Source: Erythrobacter sp. (GTDB lineage Bacteria > Pseudomonadota > Alphaproteobacteria > Sphingomonadales > Sphingomonadaceae). From it: DNA of 64,000 nt. The DNA is taken from NCBI GenBank assembly GCA_009993605.1, contig JAACTB010000007.1, positions 186,001-250,000 of the forward strand, in the 5' to 3' direction. The translations under genes were made by a program, and so were the position numbers. This document shows positions 53,624-62,877 of this stretch, piece by piece. The first letter of the stretch is position 1. Each line of letters starts with the position of its first letter. Below the pieces are notes generated by a model. That model saw only the letters and a list, made by a program, of their open reading frames with translations. It had not been told where the DNA came from and did not search any database.

Positions 53624-55587
53624 GATACAGTATCCGGAGGTTCCGGTGCTTCGAGCCGTGCGGCGACGCAGATCGTGCCTTCGACCTGACCGAAGCTCTG
53701 CATGGACGACCACCCTGCTCCGTTCGAGAAGCTCCACTGACCGTCCTGCGTCATCGCGAGACGATATGGCCGACCGGGCCAACGTAGATCGCGCATCATC
53801 GGGTTGAGTCCGTCCGGCTCGGCACTGGCCTTGAGCGCTCCGCCCGGGCCCGTCACGATGCCAGGGACGATCCGGCCAGCCTCGTGAGCCGAGAAGGTGC
53901 CGTCCTGATGCCGCGCGACGGGGAACTCACCTGCGCCGCGATATTGGCGGGCGCCGTCGCGGGGGTAGGGACCGGTGGGATGAAGGGAATGGGTCGCGGC
54001 AGCCGCACCGACCGACGCGTTGTTGACCGTATAGATGTTGTTGTGCGCGTTCTGATACTGAAATTCGCCGAGCGTAGGGATCCAGTATCGCTGTCCGCGC
54101 CACGCCTGCGCCGGGAAAAGATCCTGCGGAGGAACCGTCCACGTGCCTTGCGTGTCGTCGTCCCAGTCGGCTGGTCTGGTCGGGGGCTGGATCCCGGCGT
54201 CAGGCTGGTTCGCATACCACCAAATCGGCATGTATTGCCTCAGGATCGCGCTCTCGTCGAAATCCGCGTGCTGATACTCGCCTGTCGTGTCGGACCTCCA
54301 GACCGGCCAGACGATCTTCGCCTTCCAGCCATTCGCCGAAACGATCTCCGTCCGATCAAACGTGTCATCGTGAAAGTGATAATTGGCGAATTGCGGATGG
54401 TTCGACCAGATCACGTCGTATCCGCCTGCGACCTTGCGGAGGACCTTGCAGCTGAGCGGGCTGCCACTCTGGACGGCAAGTGTCACGCTGACCGATCGCG
54501 CAGCCGACGATCCGGTCACGGTGACACCGGCGATGCCTGCGGCCGAGATCAGGACCGTGCAGAACATCAGGACCACGCGGCGTTCGGTGATCGTCACCGG
54601 CGGGTTTGCAGGATCGTGGAACCAGTCCATGGGTGCATCGAGCAGCGGCTCGGACTTGTTCGAGGACTCGAAGGCTGCGCGACCGCGCATGTAATACGGA
54701 CGCTCCTCCGGCGTCGGCACACGGGTGTAGCTTTCGGCGTATCGAAGCACACCCGTGCACATAACGATATCGAGACCGAACGGACCGATCGGTCGGAGGA
54801 AGAGCCATTCGTGTGCCTGGTCGGTCTTCGTGATGACCTCGCCATCGTCGGGCAGAAAGTCCGCATCATGTCCCAGCTGCCGCGCCTCCGCCGGCGTCAG
54901 GTCCGCGATACGGCGCGCAACGCCTGCCGCGTCCATCGTCCAGCCGATCCACGGTCGTCCGCTGGGATCCGTTCCGTCCGGCGCGCCGGTGTTCGCGCTC
55001 GCTTCCAGCCTCGTCACGACCGCGAGATCGCGCGCGACGCATACGCCCCATGGGTAGGCCATGTTTGGCGTATAGTGCGATTGGATGACCTGCACGTCGG
55101 CCGGGAGCGTGCTTTCGCCGGACGACGTTCCATTGCTCTGCTGCTCCCACGCCCAGTCTGCCGTATATCCGGTCTCGTGGTCGCCGCCGCTGACGGATGT
55201 CAGGCGCCATGACGGCCGCGAAAAGCCGAACGGGTTCGTCTCCGTGCCGGGCGTGACGAGCGATGCGGCGACGTTGGCGCTCGCGAAACCGCGAAATGGT
55301 CCGAGACTGCGCACCTCCTCGCGATCGGCACCGGAATCGCGCAGGCGGACGGATCGAGCCTCGCCGACACCACCGCCAAGGTTCAGGAGCTCATAGGTGC
55401 CGATACGGCCTTCGGCGTCCACGAAGGGATCGCCGGATCCGACCGGAAGCGGCCAGCCGGCATCGGGATCGGCGAACGAGAGCGAACCATCCTCCGCCAA
55501 GCTGACGATGTGACCGCCGGGAAGAATCCAGTGCGAAGAAAGAGCGGCCGAGGATGCTCCGACCATCAGGAGCTTGCGGTAGAGCAT
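53620..55587 (-). CDS. Large phage protein downstream of tail tip genes (putative receptor-binding or fibre)
   Basis: A 655-residue protein of unknown family, rich in Trp, Gly and beta-strand-like segments (WWYANQPDAGIQPP, TQGTWTVPPQDLFPAQAW, RYWIPTLGEFQYQNAHNN). A hydrophobic stretch near residues 340–365 (VVLMFCTVLISAAGIAGVTV) divides it into two parts. The C-terminal 60 residues (WPGRPYRLAMTQDGQWSFSN) look like a small beta domain. Position after the distal tail proteins suggests host recognition. It is coupled to both neighbours by overlaps. Confidence 0.6.
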   Translation of the reverse strand: MLYRKLLMVGASSAALSSHWILPGGHIVSLAEDGSLSFADPDAGWPLPVGSGDPFVDAEGRIGTYELLNLGGGVGEARSVRLRDSGADREEVRSLGPFRGFASANVAASLVTPGTETNPFGFSRPSWRLTSVSGGDHETGYTADWAWEQQSNGTSSGESTLPADVQVIQSHYTPNMAYPWGVCVARDLAVVTRLEASANTGAPDGTDPSGRPWIGWTMDAAGVARRIADLTPAEARQLGHDADFLPDDGEVITKTDQAHEWLFLRPIGPFGLDIVMCTGVLRYAESYTRVPTPEERPYYMRGRAAFESSNKSEPLLDAPMDWFHDPANPPVTITERRVVLMFCTVLISAAGIAGVTVTGSSAARSVSVTLAVQSGSPLSCKVLRKVAGGYDVIWSNHPQFANYHFHDDTFDRTEIVSANGWKAKIVWPVWRSDTTGEYQHADFDESAILRQYMPIWWYANQPDAGIQPPTRPADWDDDTQGTWTVPPQDLFPAQAWRGQRYWIPTLGEFQYQNAHNNIYTVNNASVGAAAATHSLHPTGPYPRDGARQYRGAGEFPVARHQDGTFSAHEAGRIVPGIVTGPGGALKASAEPDGLNPMMRDLRWPGRPYRLAMTQDGQWSFSNGAGWSSMQSFGQVEGTICVAARLEAPEPPDTVS

Positions 55588-56189
55588 CAGGCGGCCTCGT
55601 AGCCGCTTGCGACCAGCTGGAGTTCCCAGTTCGAGCCGAGTTCAGGCCCTCCCCACCAGTCGGCCACCCACTTGTCGCGGTTGCCGTCGGCGGTGACGCG
55701 ATCGGCGGTTCCGATGGGAAACTCGACGCCCGTGAAGGCGTAGTCGAAGCCGTTGCGGATGATGCGGATGACGACGCCCGTCGCGCGATTGCGATCGCGT
55801 CCGGCGTCCAGCTGCGGCTGAGGGATCGGCTCCGGCGCGGCGAAGGTGATGGTCGCGGCACCAGCGAGATCTAGCGTCCAGACGTTCGCGACGTTCGGAT
55901 CGACGATGATCGCGCCGCTCGCGCGCAGGACGTAGGCCTGCTCCATGAACGAGCCGATTTCCATGTCGAGCTGGGGCGTCTTGTTCCAGTCATTGCCGGT
56001 TTCGGTATGCGCCGGGCCCTGCGTCGTGAGGAGACGGGCGTCTACGCGCGAGCGACCATCGTCCGGCTGCGCTGCTCGTCCGATCCGTCCGGTAGCCGGG
56101 GCCGCGCGGCTGGGAGCAGGAACGGGAACGCGCGCGCCCTGCTGTCGAGCAGGCTCGCCGAGTTGACGGATGCTATCGTCGAGGCTCAC
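55587..56189 (-). CDS. Phage tail-associated protein
   Basis: A 200-residue protein starting with GTG. A proline/arginine-rich N-terminal 50 residues is followed by a predicted beta domain (NVWTLDLAGAATITFAAPEP, RIIRNGFDYAFTGVEFP). Coupled by overlap to the tip protein upstream and to the 655-residue protein downstream. Such small beta-domain proteins often decorate the tail tip; no family is recognised. Confidence 0.6.
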   Translation of the reverse strand: MSLDDSIRQLGEPARQQGARVPVPAPSRAAPATGRIGRAAQPDDGRSRVDARLLTTQGPAHTETGNDWNKTPQLDMEIGSFMEQAYVLRASGAIIVDPNVANVWTLDLAGAATITFAAPEPIPQPQLDAGRDRNRATGVVIRIIRNGFDYAFTGVEFPIGTADRVTADGNRDKWVADWWGGPELGSNWELQLVASGYEAA

Positions 56190-58045
56190 CGGAGCGCAAT
56201 TCCCTTGAAGCCCTGATAGGGCGTGACGTTGACCATTATAGGCGCAAGCGTCTCTCCGCCGCCGGCTGGCAGAACAGACACGCGGATCTCGGTCCGCACG
56301 TCATCAATGACCTTGCTCAGATCCTGCCCCGCAGTGGCCGCCTGTTGCAGCGCCGCGATCTGCTCGTCTGCCGTGTTGATTATCTCGACCTTGCTGACGC
56401 CGATGCCAGGCGCGAAAGGCGCATTGTAGACCGGGGCGGCGTATCCAGCCCTCGACCAGTTCGGTCCGAACGCGATCGTCCTTTCGCCGGTTCCACCAGC
56501 CACGCCGGATCCGGTCGAGACTGCGAGCGAGATGATGCACGTCGCTTCAGACACCGAAAAGCGGAAGGTGTAGCCGCGCACCTTGCCGACCGCTTCGCCG
56601 CCGACGCCGGGAATCCGGTCGCTGACGAGGCGCACGGTGTCGCGGCAAGAGATGTCTAGGACGGCGAACGCGTCGACCTCGATGTCGATCGTGTAGGAGC
56701 GCTGCGAATAAGCAAGCCGCTGCAGGGCGACTGCGATGCCGTGATCGATCGACTGGCGGCCGCGCTCGGTGTTGAAGAACGACGCAGCCATCGGCGATCC
56801 CAGCGGCGAACCATCCAGGACCACGAGCTCCCAGCGGTAGAGTGTCGTTCCATTCTCGCCATCGTATGCGCGATCGATCCAGAGGCTCTCGCCGGAATCG
56901 TGCGGCTCGAGACTGCGCCAGATGAAGCCGGCGAATGACACCACCGCACCCTGCCCGTAGCGGACGTTCGGCTGCCACTCTGGTGCGGCTGCGTCGAATG
57001 CGAGGCGATCCAGATTGATCTCGACGGTCTCGCTATCGGTCGAGGCGCCCTGCCCACCGTTGTAGACCGAGAAGCGGACCTCTTCGCGACGCTTCGTCTC
57101 GCTGGTCGCGGCAAGCTTGAGAGTCGGTGCAAGCCAGTGACGACGTATCTGGACCGGCTGAGGCTGGGTGGCTCCCGGGCGGAACGTCCGCGCCGCTGCA
57201 GCGGCCTGCTCGAACTGGACAAGCTCCTGCGCTCCCTGAGGCACTGAAACGGATGCCAGGCGCGATTCCGACACGGCGTAGCCGCCGCTGAAATCGTCGC
57301 CATCTTCCGGCCACCGATCGGCGATAACGTCCGGCGTAAGCGTGGAGAGGCCACCTTGCTCGGCAGTTGCGTCCTCGATCATCGCGCCGACATCGAACTC
57401 GCCAATCTGGCGCTGCGTCCATTCTGCCGAGATAACCACGTCGACGCGGCCAAGCGGACGACCATTGCGGATCACCCTGCAGGCGCCCTGTCTGTGATTG
57501 CGACCGATGTTCCGATCGACGCCTCCGCCACCATTGACGGCGCTGGATAGGATCGGCTGTCGCGTCGTGCGGTCCCAGCACACCAGCGCAGGGATACCGT
57601 CGAGGCGCTCGACCGGGTCAGACAGATCGCCTGCGCAAGGGTCCGCGAACGGCAGAGCGACACCTACGAGCACGGCATCACGCAGAGCTTGCCAGTTCGC
57701 ACGCCGCGCCTCGTAGCGCAGCGTCACGTCCTCGGATCCGAGCTCGACATCGCCGGTATCGTCCAGAACGCCGTCGTAAAGCAGGATCGTGTCGACACGC
57801 ACGAGATCCGCGTCGAGCCGATCGACCGACAGCAGAATGCGCTCACGTCCGCCCACCAGAGCATCGACGCCCACACCGGTATTCTCGAAGGCGACCTCAA
57901 GGACGGGGAATTCGCCCTCCTCTTCGCTGATCGTGATGCCGAAGTGCGGTAGATCGTCCACCCGGTCCGCTTCCGCGTTCCAGTCGTGCGTCTCGTCGCA
58001 GAGCTTCGCATAGATGCGACCGAGGCTCACCGGGGCGCCGCTCAT
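56186..58045 (-). CDS. Phage tail tip / baseplate protein
   Basis: A 619-residue structural protein. Order and size place it as the tail hub or central tip protein following the distal tail protein. It is beta-rich: VSLGRIYAKLCDETHDWNAE at the start, RRANWQALRDAVLVGVALP, and a C-terminal region with IEVDAFAVLDISCRDTVRLV. ATG 58045 overlaps the upstream stop (ATGA); the longer open frame lies inside that gene. No enzymatic motif is apparent. Confidence 0.7.
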   Translation of the reverse strand: MSGAPVSLGRIYAKLCDETHDWNAEADRVDDLPHFGITISEEEGEFPVLEVAFENTGVGVDALVGGRERILLSVDRLDADLVRVDTILLYDGVLDDTGDVELGSEDVTLRYEARRANWQALRDAVLVGVALPFADPCAGDLSDPVERLDGIPALVCWDRTTRQPILSSAVNGGGGVDRNIGRNHRQGACRVIRNGRPLGRVDVVISAEWTQRQIGEFDVGAMIEDATAEQGGLSTLTPDVIADRWPEDGDDFSGGYAVSESRLASVSVPQGAQELVQFEQAAAAARTFRPGATQPQPVQIRRHWLAPTLKLAATSETKRREEVRFSVYNGGQGASTDSETVEINLDRLAFDAAAPEWQPNVRYGQGAVVSFAGFIWRSLEPHDSGESLWIDRAYDGENGTTLYRWELVVLDGSPLGSPMAASFFNTERGRQSIDHGIAVALQRLAYSQRSYTIDIEVDAFAVLDISCRDTVRLVSDRIPGVGGEAVGKVRGYTFRFSVSEATCIISLAVSTGSGVAGGTGERTIAFGPNWSRAGYAAPVYNAPFAPGIGVSKVEIINTADEQIAALQQAATAGQDLSKVIDDVRTEIRVSVLPAGGGETLAPIMVNVTPYQGFKGIALR

Positions 58046-58551
58046 GGCGTGATCTCCGCCGCTTCCTCTTCCAGCGCATACGACCACGTGCTGTCGGCCG
58101 ACATCATGTCGCCGGAGTAGGCGAAGTCGAGCACCATCATCGTCAGGCGAGGGCACCACCACGTCTGCCAGGCGTCGGCGAATGCAGCTGGATCCGTGAT
58201 CTCGCGACCGTCCTGCGCGCGGTAGACCAGTCCACCCTCATGCGCAGCGATCGGACGGCGCAGATCGGCCTCGGCGACGTAGCCGGGCTCGACCAGCGGA
58301 AGGGTGCAGTCAAGCATGATGACGTCGCCGATGACCAGCGATATAGGCTGGACCATGTAGCCACCGGACAGGTCCACCGCGAACATGCGCGAAGGCAGGC
58401 GACCGCGCGAGGAGGCGCGCAGCGACCAGTTGTCGTCGCGACGCGGTGCGGGGACGCCATCGATCGAGCCGTAGGCCATCGTGACGCCGCGATGCGCGGA
58501 AAGATCGATCAGGCGGCCGTTGATGGCCGGGATGTGACGGGAAAGATCCAT
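58042..58551 (-). CDS. Phage distal tail protein (putative)
   Basis: A 169-residue protein directly after the tape measure gene, the position of distal tail proteins in siphoviruses. It contains YMVQPISLVIGDVIMLDCTL and a Trp/Met-rich C-terminal part (TWWCPRLTMMVLDFAYSGDM). Overlaps its neighbours at both ends by one to four bases. Assignment is from gene order. Confidence 0.6.
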   Translation of the reverse strand: MDLSRHIPAINGRLIDLSAHRGVTMAYGSIDGVPAPRRDDNWSLRASSRGRLPSRMFAVDLSGGYMVQPISLVIGDVIMLDCTLPLVEPGYVAEADLRRPIAAHEGGLVYRAQDGREITDPAAFADAWQTWWCPRLTMMVLDFAYSGDMMSADSTWSYALEEEAAEITP

Positions 58552-60866
58552 CAGCGGTGACCTCTCGGTTTGCGCTGGCGAGCGCGGCCAGCGGTCTTGC
58601 GTTCGAAGAGGCGCTGCAGGCCGTCGGCGAGATCATCGTCCGCCTTGCCGGATGCGCTGCCGAGACCGGGGATCGAGAGCGACAAAGGTCGACCAGGCGA
58701 ACCACCACCGACCTCGAGAACGTCGGGCGTTCCGAAGCCCATCGACATACGGTTGAGGCCATCGATGAACGGCTTGCCGCCATAGGCGCGCATCGCACGG
58801 GCGTTGATGACGCCTTCACCATTGGAGAGACGCGCGGGGATGCTGTCCGACGTGCCGGTGCCGGGCCCGCGCACATAGCCGCCCTGCGCGAAACCTGCGG
58901 CCTTGGCGCCCTGCTCGATCAGGAACTTGCCGGACTTGAAAAGGAGACCGGCGGGCGAGTTCTCGACGGCGTTCTTCAGTCCCTCGAGGATCGCGCTGAT
59001 GACCTTCTTCGCGGTCTCGAAGGGCGAAGCGAGGAAGTCGGCAAGACCCTGCCACGCGGACTTGATCCCGCCCACGAAGGCGTCGACCGCATCGCCGATC
59101 GCTTCCCAGACGCCGACGAGGAAGCCCTTGATGCTGTCCCAGTTCTTGTAGACGACGTAGGCCAGCGCCGCGACCGCAGCGATGCCCGCGATGATGAGAC
59201 CACCGGGCGGCGTGAACATGAGGAGCGCGGCGGCGCGCAGCACGTTGAATGCCGCCACCACGCCTCGCACGGCCGTTCCGACGAGGCTGAGAGAGGCTGC
59301 CACCAGCGACAGCATCCCGGTCAGCTTGCCGATGATCAGGAACGCGGCGATCTTGTTCGCGCCCTCCTCGCCGAAGATCGAAACCATCGTGTCGCGGATC
59401 GTCTCGAGGATCGCGAGGAACGCCGTGCCGACGCCGACGAAGATCGGCACCCAGCGATCGACCATAGCCGGCACCTGCTCAAGGAGCGGCATCAGCTGGC
59501 CTTGGATGAAGTCGCGAAGGGTGAGCACCCATGCGTAGCGCTCGGTCACATTGCCGTCATTGCCGGCGAATGCCTGGCGCAGCGCATAGATCACGCCGGG
59601 GATGTCGAACGCGAGCTGCAGGAGCATCTGCCGCACCCAGCCGAACGCGCCTGCGGCGTTCGATGCCCAGCCACTCATATCGAGGCCGAGAGCGACGCCC
59701 ATCTGCCGCAGCCACTCCGTCGTGTAGTAGCGAAGGACGCCCACCTCGTGCGAGACAGCCGCGAAGAGCGCCGGCAGACGTTCGATCGTTGCACCGATCC
59801 GCGCACCGGTCCGCTCGAAGGCGCCGGTCGCTTCAAGGCGATCGATCAGGACGGATGCACTGTCCGCGATGGTCGCAAGTCCGCGCGCTAATCCGCCGTT
59901 TGCCGCTTCGGCACGAGCAAGGAAGATCCGGTTGCGAAGACGAGCGAACGAAGCCTGCGGACGCTTCGCAGCCTCCTCCGCAGCTGGTGCGAATTCTTTG
60001 ACGAGCTGACGCGAGAAGCGGTCGAGGAAGATGGACGCGTCGAGACCTTTGGCGACCATCGTTTCGAGGCCTGCTGGGTTCGTTCCCATGGCGCGCGCAG
60101 CGATGTTCATGGCGCCAGGCAGACGCTCGCCGAGCTGACCGCGCAGCTCCTCCATGGACACCTTGCCCTTGCCCGCGATCTGCTGGAGCGCGAGGAGCGA
60201 TCCCTCGACCTCCTCGTTTGTCCGGCCAAGAGCGGAGCCGGCCATCAAAATGCCGCGGAAGGTGCGCTCCGTCGTGGCACCGGCTGCGTTCGTGCCCTTG
60301 GTCGAGTTGGCGAGAGCGACGAAGGCGGGACCGACCTTGCTCAGCTCGACACCGAGCTCGTCTGCCGTCGCCTTTACCTTGTTGAACTGCGCATCGACCT
60401 GCGCGGTGACATCGCGGCTTTTGTAAAGCTCGTCGCGGAGCCGGAACACCTCGTCACGAGCGCCTGCGAAACCACTCGAACCGGCGCGACCGAGAGTCGT
60501 CATTCGCTTTTCGGCGTCAGCCAGCTGGCCCTCGAGCTCGCTCGTGCGATCGATCGCGACCTTGAGACCCGCCTGCATGGACGTGACGGATTGACCGGCG
60601 TCGAGATACTTCGACACCTCCAGACCCGCCAGTGCGCCTGCCAGCGTGCCGACGAGAGCGGTCGTGCGCGCAATCGACGCGATGCCACGGATTGTGATGA
60701 AGACCGGACGGGAGATCGCACGAAGCGAGGCGGCCGCTTGGGCAGCGCTGCGCTCGATATGGCCGAAGGACCGGGATGCAGATGCCTCCAGCGCTTTGAA
60801 CGAGGCTCGTGCGGATGCGACGCCATCAGCGCGGATGCGGACGCGAATGTCGGGCGTATTTGCCAT
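58551..60866 (-). CDS. Tail tape measure protein
   Basis: A 771-residue tape measure protein that sets tail length. The N-terminal half is helical with coiled-coil segments (SELEGQLADAEKRMTTLGRA) and contains the tape-measure-domain block MEELRGQLGERLPGAMNIAA. Two or three hydrophobic segments follow in the second half (MLSLVAASLSLVGTAVRGVV, PPGGLIIAGIAAVAALAYVV). A GGY(V)RGPGTGTSDSIPARLS segment near residue 690 is the usual C-terminal hallmark. Preceded by the frameshifted chaperone genes, with GGGAGG as Shine–Dalgarno. Confidence 0.93.
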   Translation of the reverse strand: MANTPDIRVRIRADGVASARASFKALEASASRSFGHIERSAAQAAASLRAISRPVFITIRGIASIARTTALVGTLAGALAGLEVSKYLDAGQSVTSMQAGLKVAIDRTSELEGQLADAEKRMTTLGRAGSSGFAGARDEVFRLRDELYKSRDVTAQVDAQFNKVKATADELGVELSKVGPAFVALANSTKGTNAAGATTERTFRGILMAGSALGRTNEEVEGSLLALQQIAGKGKVSMEELRGQLGERLPGAMNIAARAMGTNPAGLETMVAKGLDASIFLDRFSRQLVKEFAPAAEEAAKRPQASFARLRNRIFLARAEAANGGLARGLATIADSASVLIDRLEATGAFERTGARIGATIERLPALFAAVSHEVGVLRYYTTEWLRQMGVALGLDMSGWASNAAGAFGWVRQMLLQLAFDIPGVIYALRQAFAGNDGNVTERYAWVLTLRDFIQGQLMPLLEQVPAMVDRWVPIFVGVGTAFLAILETIRDTMVSIFGEEGANKIAAFLIIGKLTGMLSLVAASLSLVGTAVRGVVAAFNVLRAAALLMFTPPGGLIIAGIAAVAALAYVVYKNWDSIKGFLVGVWEAIGDAVDAFVGGIKSAWQGLADFLASPFETAKKVISAILEGLKNAVENSPAGLLFKSGKFLIEQGAKAAGFAQGGYVRGPGTGTSDSIPARLSNGEGVINARAMRAYGGKPFIDGLNRMSMGFGTPDVLEVGGGSPGRPLSLSIPGLGSASGKADDDLADGLQRLFERKTAGRARQRKPRGHR

Positions 60867-60870
60867 GTCG

Positions 60871-61170
60871 TCAGCCTCCCATGCGCTTGAAGAATTTTAC
60901 CACGTCGGCCTTTCCCGCTCGCGCGCCGATCAGCGCTGCTTGAGCAGCTGCTGCGGTCTGGCGCGTCTCGATGCCGCGCAGCACGCGCCACCGGGTCCAG
61001 AGCTGAGCGAAGGAGAGGTCGAGCAGGTAATCGCGATTGAGGCCGTGAAGCTCGAGCTCCACGACCCAGCCGAGCGCGATCTCAAGCGGCGGCGGCCCCC
61101 TCTTCGCGCGTCCAGCCGCCCTGCCCTTCCCTCGCTCGGCCTTGGGCAGTGTCAGACCGAGGGCTTCGAA
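60871..61170 (-). CDS. Tail assembly chaperone, C-terminal (T-like) part made by -1 frameshift
   Basis: This reading frame has no good start of its own. It is entered from the upstream chaperone gene by a -1 shift at 61170–61176. After the slip the frame is open from TTC (61170) to the stop at 60871, giving 99 residues. These include a basic linker (KAERGKGRAAGRAKRG) and the domain LNRDYLLDLSFAQLWTRWRV. With the 130 upstream residues the fusion is 229 residues, equivalent to lambda gpG-T. The fusion recruits tape measure and tube subunits. A GTG at 61062 is the only alternative start. Confidence 0.78.
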   Translation of the reverse strand, partial: FEALGLTLPKAERGKGRAAGRAKRGPPPLEIALGWVVELELHGLNRDYLLDLSFAQLWTRWRVLRGIETRQTAAAAQAALIGARAGKADVVKFFKRMGG

Positions 61171-61559
61171 AAACCCTCGTCGGGGACCACGGTCGACAGA
61201 GACTGCGCTTTCGAGATGATCGCCGCCTTCTCCTCGTCGGAGAACAGACCGTCGATCCGTGCCTCGGCAGTCTCGTCGCCGGGATGACCCATGGCGATTG
61301 CGACCATGGCGTTCGTGAATTCGACCACGCGAACCAAGCGATCCAGCGCCTCGTCGGTCAGGTCGTCATCGCTCGCCTTGTCGTCCTCGACGAGGAACTG
61401 CAGGCCTTCGATGCTGTCCTTGAAATCGGGGAAGCGCTTGCGGATGCGCAGAGCGTCCTTCGAGCCGATCGTGGAAAGGGGATAAGTGCGACCGCGAATG
61501 GTGATGGACGGGGTTTCCTCGAACTGGTCGAAGATGGAGGCGTAGTTCGTGGCGCTCAT
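61152..61559 (-). CDS. Tail assembly chaperone (G-like)
   Basis: A 135-residue acidic protein between tail tube and tape measure genes. Residues RGRTYPLSTIGSKDALRIRK and LEDDK-like acidic segments resemble the G-type tail chaperone. An in-frame GGGTTTT heptamer five codons before the stop allows a fraction of ribosomes to make the longer G-T fusion. AGGA precedes the ATG at a good distance. Confidence 0.8.
   Translation of the reverse strand: MSATNYASIFDQFEETPSITIRGRTYPLSTIGSKDALRIRKRFPDFKDSIEGLQFLVEDDKASDDDLTDEALDRLVRVVEFTNAMVAIAMGHPGDETAEARIDGLFSDEEKAAIISKAQSLSTVVPDEGFSKPSV
61170..61176 (-). other. Programmed -1 ribosomal frameshift site
   Basis: In the chaperone frame the bases read GA(G GGT TTT) TCG, a perfect X_XXY_YYZ slippery heptamer (GGGTTTT). 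Shifting back one base opens a frame of 99 codons reaching to the tape measure gene with no stop. GC-rich sequence follows that could form a stimulatory structure. Confidence 0.8.
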
Positions 61560-61585
61560 GATGCAGTCCTGTGTCTGGAGAAGGT

Positions 61586-61611
61586 GCCCGGCCGGTCGAA
61601 ACCAGCCGGGC
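61586..61611 (-). other. Hairpin between tail tube and chaperone genes
   Basis: GCCCGGC and GCCGGGC form a 7-base perfect stem around a 12-base loop in the 95-base gap after the tail tube gene. It lacks a T-run, so it may protect or attenuate the abundant tube transcript rather than end transcription fully. Confidence 0.4.
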
Positions 61612-61654
61612 TAGGCGGCGCTGGGAAGATCGTCAGAACCAGCGCTCAGGGAAA

Positions 61655-62398
61655 TCAGCCGATGCGGATCGTGCCGAAGGATCCATCCGGTCCGGCCTCG
61701 ACCTCGACCGAGAATTCGGCATCCATCGGGTCATTCTCGCCGATCCAGCCCATGGCGCCGCTGGGGCGGATCGTGCCCTGCGGGATGTCCATGACGAAGG
61801 GTTCTTTACCCTCCTCGATGCCGTAGAGGCGCAGATGGACCTGACGGTTCGCTGCCTGACCCATGGCGATGCGCATTCCGCCGGTGACGGCCGGTGCGAT
61901 GCCGGTGATGAGGTTCGTCGCGGGCGTGCCAGCGGGAACGTTGCGGATCAGGACGACCTCGCCGCGCTCGACCATCGTGAAGTCCACGCCCGGTTCCAGT
62001 TCGCCGATCTCGACGCTGGTGACCCGGCGGCCGAGCGGGATGCGATCGCCGACGACCAGCTGGCCGACCTCCTTCTGGAAGTCCGGAACGGCAGGCAGCT
62101 CCATGAGCGACTGCAGGCCCATCGTCGCCATCGCTCGGATCTCGCGGCTGATGCTCTGCGTCGTGAACGAGAAGGTCATCCCGGTCTCGTTCGAGAGCGC
62201 GCCGATCTGACGACGGGTCGGGAAGTTCGAGGAGTAGACCTTCGTGGTCTCCGCCTCCATCTCGTTTTCGGCCACGGTCACGTTACCGAGGTGCTCTTCG
62301 CGCTCGGCGGCGGTTCCGGAAGCGATGACCTCCACGAGGACGGCGCGGCCCTGGTGGATGAGGTCCATCGAGAGGGGGTCGAGGTTCATGATGCTCAT
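61655..62398 (-). CDS. Major tail tube protein
   Basis: A 247-residue protein placed between tail terminator and chaperone genes, the canonical site for the tail tube gene. It has a beta-rich pattern (RGEVVLIRNVPAGTPATNLI, RQVHLRLYGIEEGKEPFVMD) ending in DAEFSVEVEAGPDGSFGTI. AAAGGA precedes ATG 62398. The hairpin after the gene fits a highly expressed structural protein. The assignment rests on order, size and style. Confidence 0.75.
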   Translation of the reverse strand: MSIMNLDPLSMDLIHQGRAVLVEVIASGTAAEREEHLGNVTVAENEMEAETTKVYSSNFPTRRQIGALSNETGMTFSFTTQSISREIRAMATMGLQSLMELPAVPDFQKEVGQLVVGDRIPLGRRVTSVEIGELEPGVDFTMVERGEVVLIRNVPAGTPATNLITGIAPAVTGGMRIAMGQAANRQVHLRLYGIEEGKEPFVMDIPQGTIRPSGAMGWIGENDPMDAEFSVEVEAGPDGSFGTIRIG

Positions 62399-62409
62399 GG
62401 CGAGTCCTT

Positions 62410-62871
62410 TCAGGCTGAGCGGGTAGGTTCGCCCTCGCGCATCGGCGCGACGAGCTCGTAGACGGTGACAAAGAGGTAGGCAGAATCCGACATTTCGAGG
62501 GCGGCGGGCTCACCGCCTCGGCTAATGATATCGCGCGTGGCGAGTGCTCGGAGCGGCGTTCCTTCGGCGAATATGCGGCGCTCAATTTCGGCGTCGATCT
62601 CGTCGAGCCGGCCGTCCTCTGCGTCCTCGTCATTCACGATGATCGCGACGCCGAACTGGAAGCTGCGGTAGGTCGGCTTAGGACCTTGGATTGCGTTGTT
62701 GATGCGCTGCGGCTCGAGATCGGCGATCGGGAAGACGCAGACGGCGCTTGTCCCCTGTTCGGCAAGAGCCACGCCCATTGCGATCCGATGCGTCTGGAGG
62801 ATGCGAACGTTCTCGATCCCTTCAAGGGACGCGGCGAGTGCTTCTCGGATCTGGCGGCGCATGTGAACCAT
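62410..62871 (-). CDS. Tail terminator protein (putative)
   Basis: A 153-residue protein beginning MVHMRRQIREALAASLEGIE, a helix typical of tail terminator (gpU-like) proteins, followed by strands (YRSFQFGVAIIVNDEDAEDG) and a C-terminal YLFVTVYELVAP. Tail terminators cap the tube and join it to the head. The ATG lies 6 bases after TAGAAT of module C with no Shine–Dalgarno. Confidence 0.68.
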   Translation of the reverse strand: MVHMRRQIREALAASLEGIENVRILQTHRIAMGVALAEQGTSAVCVFPIADLEPQRINNAIQGPKPTYRSFQFGVAIIVNDEDAEDGRLDEIDAEIERRIFAEGTPLRALATRDIISRGGEPAALEMSDSAYLFVTVYELVAPMREGEPTRSA

Positions 62872-62877
62872 GGACGG

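Noticed and set aside
60888-60912. GACGTGGTAAAATTC on the minus strand as a fourth leaderless module
   Set aside because: It lies inside the chaperone coding frame, lacks the CGCCGCCGGAAT element and has no ATG at the right distance.
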